Of a DNA stretch of 64,000 bases, positions 27,407 through 34,887 are shown in pieces. How positions within the stretch are numbered: the stretch's first letter is position 1; the number at the start of each line of letters is the position of its first letter. The DNA comes from Pseudomonas sp. IPO3778. GTDB lineage: Bacteria > Pseudomonadota > Gammaproteobacteria > Pseudomonadales > Pseudomonadaceae. The position numbers were made by a program, and so were the translations under genes. The notes beneath the pieces are model-generated. The model saw only the letters and a program-made list of their open reading frames with translations. It was not told the origin of the DNA and did no database searches. The stretch is taken from assembly GCF_013386825.1 (NCBI RefSeq), contig NZ_JACARC010000021.1:134413-198412 (forward strand). The letters run 5' to 3'.

Positions 27407-27641
27407 ACGTTCAACAGTGGGAGCTGTCGTGCTTTAGCGAGGCTGCGATAGCGGTGGTTCAGCCAACCTTTATGTCGACTGTGCCGCCGTCTTCGCAGCC
27501 TCGCTAAAGCTCGACAGCTCCCACATTGGATGGGTGTCAGCTCAATAACGCTGCGCTTACACCGGCGGCAATCGCCACTCGATCGGCGCCTCGCCGTTTT
27601 GCTCCAGAAACTTGTTGGTGCGGCTGAAATGCCCGCAGCCA
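27407..27641. repeat. Tandem repeat copy 1 (REPIN plus copied ung 3' end)
   Basis: This 235-bp unit recurs at 27647-27881 with exactly 240-bp offset and only about six substitutions. It contains a REPIN hairpin (27417-27524, arms of about 30 bp reading GTGGGAGCTGTC...GACAGCTCCCAC) and a second copy of the final ung codons. Confidence 0.95.
27557..27641 (-). pseudogene. Duplicated 3' fragment of ung
   Basis: In minus-strand frame this matches the last 27-28 codons of ung (C-terminal [17 protein letters not shown] then IEWRLPPV region), with one Ile/Ser-type codon change and a TAA stop where the intact gene has TGA. It has no start codon or promoter and is a by-product of the tandem duplication. 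Confidence 0.9.
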
Positions 27642-27646
27642 TGGCG

Positions 27647-27881
27647 ACGTTCAACGGTGGGAGCTGTCGAGCTTTAGCGAGGCTGCGATAGCGGTGGTTC
27701 AGCCAACCTTTATGTCGACTGTGCCGCCGTCTTCGCAGCCTCGCTAAAGCTCGACAGCTCCCACATTGGGTGGGTGTCCGCTCAATAACGCTGCGCTCAC
27801 ACCGGCGGCAATCGCCATTCGATCGGCGCCTCGCCGTTTTGCTCCAGAAACTTGTTGGTGCGGCTGAAATGCCCGCAGCCA
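27647..27881. repeat. Tandem repeat copy 2 (REPIN plus intact ung 3' end)
   Basis: Second copy of the 240-bp-period repeat. The REPIN hairpin is at 27657-27764; the right part is the functional 3' end of ung. The near identity of the two copies suggests a recent event or homogenisation. Confidence 0.95.
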
Positions 27882-28489
27882 ATAAATCCTCTATACGCCG
27901 ACAACGGTGACGGATGCACCGAGGTCAGCACCAGGTGCTTGGTGGCATCGATCAGTTTCTGCTTGCCCTGCGCGTGGGCGCCCCACAGCAGGAACACCAG
28001 ATGGGGCTGATGGGCGCTGACAATCTCGATGATCCGGTCAGTAAAGAACTGCCAGCCCTTGCCCGCATGGGCGTTGGCATTCGCGCGCTCCACGGTCATG
28101 GTGGTGTTGATCATCAGCACGCCCTGGTCGGCCCAGCTTTGCAGGTAGCCGTGGTTGGGGATGTCGATGTTCAGGTCGCGCTTGAGTTCTTTGTAGATAT
28201 TGACCAGCGACGGCGGCGCAGGCACGCCCGGTTGCACCGAGAAGCACAACCCGTGGGCCTGGCCGGGGCCGTGGTACGGGTCCTGCCCGAGGATCACCAC
28301 CTTGACCTTGTCCAGGGGTGTGGAGTTGAGCGCATTGAAGATCATCGGGCCCGGCGGGTAGATCTCCTTGCCGGCGGCGTGCTCCTGGCGCAGGAATTCC
28401 CGCAACTGGGCCATGTACGGCTGGTCGAACTCGTCACGCAGGGCGTGTTTCCAGCTGGGTTCGAGTTTGATACGGTCGTCGGTGGTCAT
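27797..28489 (-). CDS. ung: Uracil-DNA glycosylase
   Basis: 230 residues, the family length. It excises uracil from DNA as the first base-excision repair step. Motif [20 protein letters not shown] contains the water-activating Asp; [17 protein letters not shown] contains the catalytic His and the leucine minor-groove loop. The start [13 protein letters not shown] at 28489 is the family start; the upstream extension is not. Its last 28 codons lie within the tandem duplication, but the reading frame is intact. Confidence 0.97.
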   Translation of the reverse strand: MTTDDRIKLEPSWKHALRDEFDQPYMAQLREFLRQEHAAGKEIYPPGPMIFNALNSTPLDKVKVVILGQDPYHGPGQAHGLCFSVQPGVPAPPSLVNIYKELKRDLNIDIPNHGYLQSWADQGVLMINTTMTVERANANAHAGKGWQFFTDRIIEIVSAHQPHLVFLLWGAHAQGKQKLIDATKHLVLTSVHPSPLSAYRGFIGCGHFSRTNKFLEQNGEAPIEWRLPPV

Positions 28490-28621
28490 GGTTGCATCCA
28501 GAAAAAACAATGGTGCGAACCCTAGGAAAGCCCACCCTGCTTGTCAATTGATCTGACGCAGAACCGGCACTTTCCCACGAACCGATCATACTGAACCTTC
28601 ACTTTCTCGATTGAGGTCATG

Positions 28622-29734
28622 ATGAACCTGCACTTCGAAGAGCTGATTGGCACCGACGGCGCCCGCATTGGCATCGCCAGCCTGGACGCTGAAAAATCCC
28701 TCAACGCCCTCTCCTTGCCGATGATCCTGGCCTTGAGCGAACGCCTGGACAGCTGGGCCAAAGACCCGCAGATCGTCTGCGTGCTGCTGCGGGGCAATGG
28801 CCCCAAGGCGTTTTGTGCCGGTGGCGAAGTACGTAGCCTGGCCCAGGCCTGCCGTGAGCACCCCGGCGAAGTGCCGGCGCTGGCCGCGCAATTTTTCGCG
28901 GCCGAATACCGCCTCGACTATCGCTTGCACACCTACCCCAAACCGCTGATCTGCTGGGGCCACGGTTATGTGCTGGGCGGCGGCATGGGCTTGCTGCAAA
29001 GCGCCGCGGTGCGCATCGTCACCCCGAGCAGCCGCCTGGCCATGCCGGAAATCAGCATCGGCCTGTACCCGGATGTGGGCGCCAGCTGGTTCCTGTCACG
29101 CCTGCCCGGCAAGTTGGGCTTGTTCCTCGGCCTGACCGGCGCCCACATGAATGGCCGCGACGCCCTGGACCTGGGCCTGGCTGATCGCTTCCTGCTGGAT
29201 GAACAACAAGACGAACTGCTGGAAGGCCTGCTGCAACTGAACTGGCAGGAACAGACCGACATGCAGCTCAACAGCCTGCTCAAGGCCCTGGCCCAGGAAG
29301 CCGTCGGCCAGATGCCCGAAGCCCAATGGCTGCCGCGCCGTGCGCAGATCGATGAATGGCTGGATGTGGGGGATGTACGCTGTGCGTGGCGGGCCCTTAG
29401 CCAATTGCGCGACCACGCCGACCCACTCTTCAACCGCGCCGGCAAGACCCTGAGCGAAGGCTGCCCGCTGACCGCGCACCTGGTGTGGGAGCAGATCCAG
29501 CGGGCGCGGCATTTGTCCCTGGCCCAGGTGTTCCAGATGGAATACACCTTGAGCCTGAACTGCTGCCGTCACCCGGAATTCAGTGAAGGGGTGCGGGCGC
29601 GGTTGATCGACAAGGACCAACAGCCCCACTGGCATTGGCCGGACATCAATCTGATCCCCGAGGCGGTGGTGCAGGCGCACTTCCACAAGGTGTGGGAAGG
29701 GCGCCATCCACTGGCGGATTTGTCCGACTACTGA
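28622..29734 (+). CDS. Enoyl-CoA hydratase/isomerase family protein (3-hydroxyisobutyryl-CoA hydrolase-like)
   Basis: 370 residues, longer than a simple enoyl-CoA hydratase (~260) and the size of 3-hydroxyisobutyryl-CoA hydrolase (HIBCH), a valine-degradation enzyme. The crotonase oxyanion-hole motifs are seen in GPKAFCAGGEVRSL and GHGYVLGGGMGLLQSA; PEISIGLYPDVGASWFLSRLPG is typical of HIBCH-type members. The C-terminal LSLAQVFQMEYTLSLNCCRHPEFSEGVRA also fits HIBCH. The substrate is inferred. Of two adjacent ATGs, the second has better spacing from GAGG. Confidence 0.88.
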   Translation: MNLHFEELIGTDGARIGIASLDAEKSLNALSLPMILALSERLDSWAKDPQIVCVLLRGNGPKAFCAGGEVRSLAQACREHPGEVPALAAQFFAAEYRLDYRLHTYPKPLICWGHGYVLGGGMGLLQSAAVRIVTPSSRLAMPEISIGLYPDVGASWFLSRLPGKLGLFLGLTGAHMNGRDALDLGLADRFLLDEQQDELLEGLLQLNWQEQTDMQLNSLLKALAQEAVGQMPEAQWLPRRAQIDEWLDVGDVRCAWRALSQLRDHADPLFNRAGKTLSEGCPLTAHLVWEQIQRARHLSLAQVFQMEYTLSLNCCRHPEFSEGVRARLIDKDQQPHWHWPDINLIPEAVVQAHFHKVWEGRHPLADLSDY

Positions 29735-29740
29735 AAACCC

Positions 29741-30097
29741 TCAGCGGTGCCCGCCGCCATGGCCGCCACCCTGATTGCCGCCACCCTGGCCACGGCCACC
29801 GCCATTACCCCAGTGATTGCCCCCACCCTGGTTGGGGTAAGGCCGGTAACCGGCTCGCGGCCCTGAAGGGTAATAACGAGGCGCCGGCTGGTAATAACGC
29901 GGCGACGGGTAATAACGCTGTGGTGGCGGGTAGTAACCCTGGCGGTAGTGATAGTAGGGGCCGCCGCCGTAGTAATACGCGGGCGCAGGCGCTGTGTAGA
30001 CCTCGGAACCGTAATAGGCCTGGCCGCCACCGTAATACGGCGCGCACGCAGACAGGGTCAGACCGAGCAAAGCGATGAGAAGCAGTCGACGATACAT
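29741..30097 (-). CDS. Small Tyr/Gly/Pro-rich lipoprotein
   Basis: 118 residues. The signal peptide MYRRLLLIALLGLTLSAC ends in lipobox LSAC, so the protein is lipidated. The mature part is low complexity: Tyr-Tyr and Pro repeats (PYYHYRQGYYPPPQRYYPS; YYQPAPRYY) and a Gly-rich/His-containing tail (GGGNQGGGHGGGHR). The function is unknown; similar small lipoproteins occur in pseudomonads. A strong AGGAGG site precedes the ATG at 30097. It is convergent with the hydratase-family gene, with the two stops a few bases apart. Confidence 0.8.
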   Translation of the reverse strand: MYRRLLLIALLGLTLSACAPYYGGGQAYYGSEVYTAPAPAYYYGGGPYYHYRQGYYPPPQRYYPSPRYYQPAPRYYPSGPRAGYRPYPNQGGGNHWGNGGGRGQGGGNQGGGHGGGHR

Positions 30098-30404
30098 GGC
30101 GGCCTCCTGGACCGCGGAAGAGCACACCCAGCGACGCTGGGGGGCGGCAAACAGCTTTCACTGCTTGACGAAATATCTGACATCAAAATCGGAATCTGGT
30201 GCGATTTCGACATAGATTGATACATCTGATCGTCGCCTCATTGCAGTGCAACCCCGCACCAGCACAACGCACAGTCTGCGCGCCCTGCGCCCTCCTCCTC
30301 GCGCCAACCCGCGCCGTTGCTGCGCCGGTGCCACTTGGCACGACTCTCGCTTTACCTCTTCCGTGCAGGAGTCATCACAGGTTCGCGGCACCACAATTTG
30401 CAAT
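30098..30404. other. Upstream region of the guanidine operon
   Basis: About 307 bp between the lipoprotein gene start and the riboswitch. It contains the candidate sigma-54 promoter and, upstream, GTGCAACCCCGCAC (dyad at 30247-30260); no gene. Confidence 0.6.
30335..30351 (+). promoter_or_regulatory. Candidate sigma-54 promoter of the guanidine operon
   Basis: TTGGCACG-ACTC-TCGCT keeps the invariant GG-N10-GC of -24/-12 promoters (consensus TTGGCACG-N4-TTGCA), with one mismatch in the -12 box. Transcription would begin near 30362, about 40 bases before the riboswitch aptamer. Nitrogen (NtrC) control would suit a guanidine-nitrogen operon; an NtrC site was not confirmed. Confidence 0.6.
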
Positions 30405-30502
30405 GGCTGACTAGGGTTCCGGCTCGCTAAGGCGAGTGGCTGGTCCGAGAGTTGGCGACCTCCAGTTGAGGTTACACGGCGGGATAAAAGCCCGGGAGAC
30501 AA
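30405..30502 (+). promoter_or_regulatory. Guanidine-I (ykkC) riboswitch aptamer
   Basis: The region contains the aptamer's conserved blocks in order: ACTAGGGTTCCG, a variable hairpin (GGCTCGCTAAGGCGAGTGG), CTGGTCCGAGAG, a second variable hairpin, and ACACGGCGGGATAAAAGCC followed by CGGGAG. These match the class I guanidine riboswitch consensus. A short CACCG-TTTA-CGGTG hairpin at 30506-30519 may be part of the expression platform. The regulated gene starts at 30562 and the downstream genes are guanidine-utilisation genes, which supports the call independently. Confidence 0.95.
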
Positions 30503-30561
30503 GCCACCGTTTACGGTGCCGCGTTGCTCCTGCTCGCCCTTGATCAACTGGAGAACCATCC

Positions 30562-31629
30562 ATGCCCTCAATACGTTTACCCGCCCTGCTCGCCGCCGCC
30601 TTCGCCGCCGTGGTGAGTTTTTCCGCCCAAGCCGCCCCCAAAGACCATTTCAGCGTGTGCTGGACGATTTATGCCGGTTGGATGCCGTGGGAGTACGCCG
30701 GCAGCCAAGGCATCCTCGACAAGTGGGCCAAGAAGTACGGCATCAAGATCGACATGGTGCAGCTCAATGACTACGTCGAATCCATCAACCAGTACACCGC
30801 CGGCCAGTTCGACGGCTGCACCATGACCAACATGGACGCCCTGACCATCCCCGCCGCCGGTGGCGTGGACAGCACCGCGCTGGTGGTCAGCGACTTCTCC
30901 AACGGCAACGACGGCGTGGTCATCAAGGGCGAAGGCAAAACGGTCGCCGACCTCAAGGGCATGAACGTCAACCTGGTGGAACTCTCCGTGTCCCACTACC
31001 TGCTGGCCCGCGCCCTGGAGTCAGCCGACCTCACCGAAAAAGACCTGAAAGTGGTCAACACCTCCGACGCCGATATCGCCGCCGCCTTCAACACCGAGGA
31101 GGTCAAGGCCGTCACCACCTGGAACCCGATGCTCTCGGAGATCAAGGCCAAGCCCGGCGTCACCGAAGTGTTCGACTCCAGCAAAGTGCCCGGCGAAATC
31201 ATGGACATGATGGTGGTCAACACCCAGACCCTCAAAGACAACCCCAAGCTGGGCAAAGCACTGACCGGCGCCTGGTTTGAAGTGGTCGCCCTGATGAACG
31301 CGAAAAACGCCGCCAGCACCCAAGCCCTGGAACACATGGCGAAGGCTTCCGGCACTGACCTCAAGGGTTTCCAGTCCCAACTGGACACCACCAAGCTGTT
31401 CGCCACGCCCAAGGAAGCCCTGGCCTTCGCCACCAGCGCGCAGTTGCCCGCCACCATGCGCAAGGTCGCCGAGTTCTCCTTCCAGCACGGCCTGCTGGGT
31501 GAAGGCGCCAAGGACACCAGCGCCGTGGGCATGAGCTTCGCCAACGGCGTGACCAGCGGCGACACCGCCAACCTCAAGCTGCATTTCGACCCCAGCTACG
31601 TGCAGATGGCCGCCGACGGCACGCTGTAA
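30562..31629 (+). CDS. ABC transporter substrate-binding protein (guanidine-associated, NMT1/TauA-like)
   Basis: 355 residues. The signal peptide (LLAAAFAAVVSFSAQA-APKD) exports it to the periplasm. The mature protein begins FSVCWTIYAGWMPWEYA, a pattern of NitT/TauT-type binding proteins encoded beside urea/guanidine carboxylases. It should bind guanidine or a guanidine-like compound and hand it to the permease; binding is inferred from the riboswitch and operon. GGAG precedes the ATG at normal spacing. Confidence 0.9.
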   Translation: MPSIRLPALLAAAFAAVVSFSAQAAPKDHFSVCWTIYAGWMPWEYAGSQGILDKWAKKYGIKIDMVQLNDYVESINQYTAGQFDGCTMTNMDALTIPAAGGVDSTALVVSDFSNGNDGVVIKGEGKTVADLKGMNVNLVELSVSHYLLARALESADLTEKDLKVVNTSDADIAAAFNTEEVKAVTTWNPMLSEIKAKPGVTEVFDSSKVPGEIMDMMVVNTQTLKDNPKLGKALTGAWFEVVALMNAKNAASTQALEHMAKASGTDLKGFQSQLDTTKLFATPKEALAFATSAQLPATMRKVAEFSFQHGLLGEGAKDTSAVGMSFANGVTSGDTANLKLHFDPSYVQMAADGTL

Positions 31630-31641
31630 GAGGACCCGGCC

Positions 31642-32457
31642 ATGCGCCTGATCAACCGTCACCCGGAACGCTCCAGCCGCCTGCTGTTGGTGCTGCTGCC
31701 GTTCGCTTTGCTGCTGTTCGCCTACTTCGTGGGCTCGGCCGAGCGCCTGGCAGACAACCCCAACGACAAGCTGCTGCCCAGCGCCGTGCAAATGGGCGAC
31801 GCGGTGAAACGCCTGGCCTTCAGCGCCGATAGCCGCACCGGCGAGTACGTGCTGTGGCAAGACAGCGCCTCCAGCCTGCGCCGCCTGGCGATTGGCTTGG
31901 GCATCAGCGCCCTCGCCGGCCTGTGCCTGGGCATCGCTGCCGGCACCTTGCCGCTGTTCGGTGCGCCGTTGTCGCCATTGTTGACGGTGCTGTCGATGGT
32001 GCCGCCGCTGGCGATTCTGCCGATCCTGTTCATCGTGTTCGGGCTGGGGGAATTGTCGAAAGTGATGCTGATCGTGATCGGCATCACTCCGGCCCTGGCA
32101 CGGGACCTGGAGCAGCGCGCCCGGGAAATTCCCGTGGAGTTGCTGGTGAAGGCGCAGACCCTCGGCGCCTCCACCTGGACCCTGATGCTGCGGGTGGTGC
32201 TGCCGCAATTGCTGCCGCGCCTGCTGATCTCCCTGCGCCTGATGCTGGGCTCGGCGTGGCTGTTCCTGATTGCCGCCGAAGCGATCGCCTCCACCGACGG
32301 CCTGGGTTACCGGATCTTCCTGGTGCGCCGCTACCTGGCGATGGACGTGATCCTGCCCTACGTGGTGTGGATCACCCTGCTGGCATGGCTGATGGACTGG
32401 GGCCTCAAGGCCCTGACCCGGCGTGCGTTCCCCTGGTACGAAGGAGCGCGCGCATGA
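31642..32457 (+). CDS. ABC transporter permease (guanidine-associated, NitT/TauT type)
   Basis: 271 residues with about six helices (LLLVLLPFALLLFAYFVG; IGLGISALAGLCLGIAAGTL; LLTVLSMVPPLAILPILFIV; then the C-terminal pair). The EAA-type cytoplasmic loop that contacts the ATPase is in AQTLGASTWTLMLRVVLPQLLPRL. It lies 12 bp after the binding-protein gene and overlaps the ATPase start by ATGA. Confidence 0.92.
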   Translation: MRLINRHPERSSRLLLVLLPFALLLFAYFVGSAERLADNPNDKLLPSAVQMGDAVKRLAFSADSRTGEYVLWQDSASSLRRLAIGLGISALAGLCLGIAAGTLPLFGAPLSPLLTVLSMVPPLAILPILFIVFGLGELSKVMLIVIGITPALARDLEQRAREIPVELLVKAQTLGASTWTLMLRVVLPQLLPRLLISLRLMLGSAWLFLIAAEAIASTDGLGYRIFLVRRYLAMDVILPYVVWITLLAWLMDWGLKALTRRAFPWYEGARA

Positions 32458-33218
32458 GTTTTATCAGCGTCAACAATGTGTGGCAGCGCTACGGCGACCA
32501 AGTGGTGTTGGAACGCTTGAACCTGCACGTGGCCGAAGGCGAGTTCTGCACCTTGGTCGGCACTTCCGGTTGCGGTAAATCCACCTTCCTGCGCCTGCTG
32601 CTGGGCCAGGAAACCGCCAGCCATGGCGAGATCCTGCTGGACGGTAACCCCCTGGCCGCCGAACCCGATGCCAGCCGTGGCGTGGTGTTCCAGCGCTACT
32701 CGGTGTTCCCGCACTTGACGGTGCTGAACAACGTGGCGCTGGGCCTCGAACTGCCCCGCTCACCGTTACTCGGTCGCCTGTTTGGCAGCGCAAAAAAACA
32801 GGCACGGGAACAGGCCGCGGCCTTGCTGCATAAAGTCGGTTTGGGCCATGCCCTGGACAAGTACCCGGCGCAGCTTTCCGGCGGCATGCAACAGCGGCTG
32901 GCCATCGCCCAGGCGCTGATCATGAAGCCTCGCGTGTTGCTGCTGGACGAACCCTTCGGCGCCCTCGACCCGGGCATTCGCAAAGACATGCACCTGCTGT
33001 TACTGGAGCTGTGGCGCGAAACCAGGCTGACGGTGTTCATGGTCACCCACGACCTGAGCGAAGGCTTCAGCCTCGGCACCCGCTTGCTGGTGTTCGACAA
33101 GGTGCGCCTCGACCCGCACGCCCCCGGCGCTTACGGCGCCCGCATCACCTACGACATCCCTTTGAACAGCGAGCGCCGCAAGGCGATCGCCGCCGAACTT
33201 GGAGCCACTTCCAAATGA
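32454..33218 (+). CDS. ABC transporter ATP-binding protein (guanidine-associated)
   Basis: 254 residues. Walker A GTSGCGKST, Q-loop FQRYSVFPHL, signature LSGGMQQRLAIAQAL, Walker B VLLLDEPFGAL and the His switch in VTHDLSEG are complete, so it should be an active ATPase energising the guanidine-associated importer. The ATG at 32454 overlaps the permease stop. A much longer upstream frame is an artefact inside the permease gene. It overlaps the following UAAP1 gene by 4 bp. Confidence 0.95.
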   Translation: MSFISVNNVWQRYGDQVVLERLNLHVAEGEFCTLVGTSGCGKSTFLRLLLGQETASHGEILLDGNPLAAEPDASRGVVFQRYSVFPHLTVLNNVALGLELPRSPLLGRLFGSAKKQAREQAAALLHKVGLGHALDKYPAQLSGGMQQRLAIAQALIMKPRVLLLDEPFGALDPGIRKDMHLLLLELWRETRLTVFMVTHDLSEGFSLGTRLLVFDKVRLDPHAPGAYGARITYDIPLNSERRKAIAAELGATSK

Positions 33219-33940
33219 CCGACTCAACGCAATTGTTCCCACCCTTCGCCGAGGAAATGCTCCCCGGCGGCGGCCACCGTTCCTTCGTGCTCAAGCGCGG
33301 CCAACTGCTGCGCCTCACCGACATCCGCGGCGGTGCCAACGTCAGCCTGACCCTGCTCAACGCCAACGAAAAAACCGAGCGCCTGAACCTGCCCGACAGC
33401 CTCAAATGCCAACACACCGCCAAACTCACCAGCGGCCATTGCTTGTACTCGGACATGGGCCGCGTGCTGGCCGCCATCACCGCCGACACCTGCGGCTGGA
33501 GCGACAGCATCGGCGGCGTGCTATGCGCCTCCGAGGTTGCGGAAAAATACGGCAATGGCCGCTATCAAGAGCTGCGCAACGGCTTCTACCGCAACGGCAC
33601 CGACAACCTGCTGGTGGAATTGGGCAAGTGGGGCCTGGGGCTTTCCGACCTGCTGATGACCCTCAATCTGTTCAGCAAAGTCACGGTGGATGACGCCGGC
33701 GGCCTGCATTTTGTGGCCGGTCATTCCAAGGCCGGCGACTACATCGAACTCTACGCGCCGATGGACACCCTGGTGGTGCTCACCGCCCTGCAGCATCCCA
33801 TGGACCCGAACCCCGAATACGCGCCGCAGCCGCTGAAACTCAGCTGGATGAACGCCGACAAAAGCGTCGCCGAACACTGCCGCACCTCGCGCCCGGAAAA
33901 TGAGCGCGGCTTTATCAACACCGACCGTCTGTTCGCCTGA
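33215..33940 (+). CDS. Carboxyguanidine deiminase subunit (urea carboxylase-associated protein 1, DUF1989)
   Basis: 241 residues. Proteins of this family, once called urea carboxylase-associated protein 1, form with UAAP2 the CgiAB enzyme that hydrolyses carboxyguanidine to allophanate and ammonia. The N-terminal GGGHRSFVLKRGQLLRLTDIRGGANVSLTLLN and the LYSDMGRVLAAITADTCGWSD stretch are DUF1989 features; candidate metal ligands sit in CQHTAK and DTCGWSD. The overlap with the ATPase and the short spacing to UAAP2 show one operon. Confidence 0.92.
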   Translation: MTDSTQLFPPFAEEMLPGGGHRSFVLKRGQLLRLTDIRGGANVSLTLLNANEKTERLNLPDSLKCQHTAKLTSGHCLYSDMGRVLAAITADTCGWSDSIGGVLCASEVAEKYGNGRYQELRNGFYRNGTDNLLVELGKWGLGLSDLLMTLNLFSKVTVDDAGGLHFVAGHSKAGDYIELYAPMDTLVVLTALQHPMDPNPEYAPQPLKLSWMNADKSVAEHCRTSRPENERGFINTDRLFA

Positions 33941-33949
33941 GGACCTGCC

Positions 33950-34582
33950 ATGTCTATCGCACTCGCCAAACAACCGGACGCGGCCGTGTACCGCGCGACC
34001 ATCCCCGCCGGCGAACCCTGGCTGATGGAAGTCAAGGCCGGCCAGACCCTGCGCATCCTCGACCTTGAGGGCAACCAGGCGGTCGACACGCTGTTCTACA
34101 GCCTGCAAAACCCCAAGGAACGCTACGACGTGCAGCGCACCTTACGCCGGCAAAACAGCGTGTACCTGAGCACCGGCAGCGTGCTGTATTCCAACCTCGG
34201 CCAGCCGATGCTGACCCTCATCGACGACACCTGCGGGCGCCACGACACCCTCGGCGGCGCCTGCGCCCAAGAGAGCAACACCGTGCGCTACGCCCTGGAA
34301 AAACGCTACATGCACAGCTGCCGTGACAACTACCTGCGGGCCTGCGCCCACGATGGCCGGCTGGGCAAAAGTGACATCGGGCCGAACATCAATTTCTTCA
34401 TGAATGTGCCGGTGACCGCCGATGGCGGGCTGACGTTTGAAGACGGTATTTCCGCCCCCGGCAAATACGTCGACCTGCGGGCCGAGATGGACGTGATCGT
34501 ACTGATCTCCAACTGCCCGCAACTGAACAACCCGTGCAACGGCTACAACCCCACCCCGGCGGAGTTACTGGTATGGAACTGA
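33950..34582 (+). CDS. Carboxyguanidine deiminase subunit (urea carboxylase-associated protein 2, DUF1989)
   Basis: 210 residues, homologous to the preceding gene (both have a NVSL/NQAVDT..-type core followed by LYSNLGQPMLTLIDDTCGRHDTLGG). Together they are expected to deiminate carboxyguanidine made by the carboxylase. The conserved end FFMNVPVTADGGLTFEDGISAPGKYVDL and ISNCPQLNNPCNGYNP are characteristic. It starts 9 bp after UAAP1. A 305-bp gap containing a REPIN separates it from the carboxylase, unusual for this operon. Confidence 0.92.
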   Translation: MSIALAKQPDAAVYRATIPAGEPWLMEVKAGQTLRILDLEGNQAVDTLFYSLQNPKERYDVQRTLRRQNSVYLSTGSVLYSNLGQPMLTLIDDTCGRHDTLGGACAQESNTVRYALEKRYMHSCRDNYLRACAHDGRLGKSDIGPNINFFMNVPVTADGGLTFEDGISAPGKYVDLRAEMDVIVLISNCPQLNNPCNGYNPTPAELLVWN

Positions 34583-34887
34583 AAATGAAGCGCTTGCGTC
34601 AGTGGTTGTTCGCCCTGTGCCAGGCCCGAGCGGGGCAGTGCCTCCAAAAACGCTGAAGACCAACTGTGGAAGATGACCTGTGGGAGCTGGCTTGCCTGCG
34701 ATAGCGGTGGATCAGCCAACATATGAGGTGACTGACCCACCGCCATCGCGGGCAAGCCCGGCTCCCACCGTTGATCTCCATTGGTGTTGAAATTTGCGCT
34801 CCGGACGACCGCAGCGCCCTCCACTTTTGCGGGACGGCCCGCATCCCAGGACAAGGCCGAGCACTCATCGGCCTGCGGGGTTTTGCC
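34583..34887. other. Intergenic gap within the guanidine operon
   Basis: 305 bp between UAAP2 and the carboxylase. It holds a 23-codon open frame of no clear meaning (34585-34656), a REPIN (34680-34768) and about 115 bp (34773-34887) that I do not recognise. No clear terminator or promoter was seen. Confidence 0.6.
34680..34768. repeat. REPIN between UAAP2 and guanidine carboxylase
   Basis: Inverted REP pair: GTGGGAGCTGGCTTGCCTGCGA on the left and TCGCGGGCAAGCCCGGCTCCCAC on the right, with an inner stem AGCGGTGG/CCACCGC-like. It may cause 3'-end stabilisation or partial termination between the two operon parts. Confidence 0.9.

Noticed and set aside
26875..27882. 335-residue minus-strand open frame with an internal repeated segment
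   Set aside because: It is antisense to the AbrB gene and then reads through the two REPIN copies; the repeated residues are just the tandem DNA repeat.
31021..32208. 395-residue frame antisense to the guanidine ABC genes
   Set aside because: Shadow of the binding protein and permease genes.
34585..34656. 23-codon frame after UAAP2
   Set aside because: Too short, no family, no clear ribosome site; cannot be supported as a gene.
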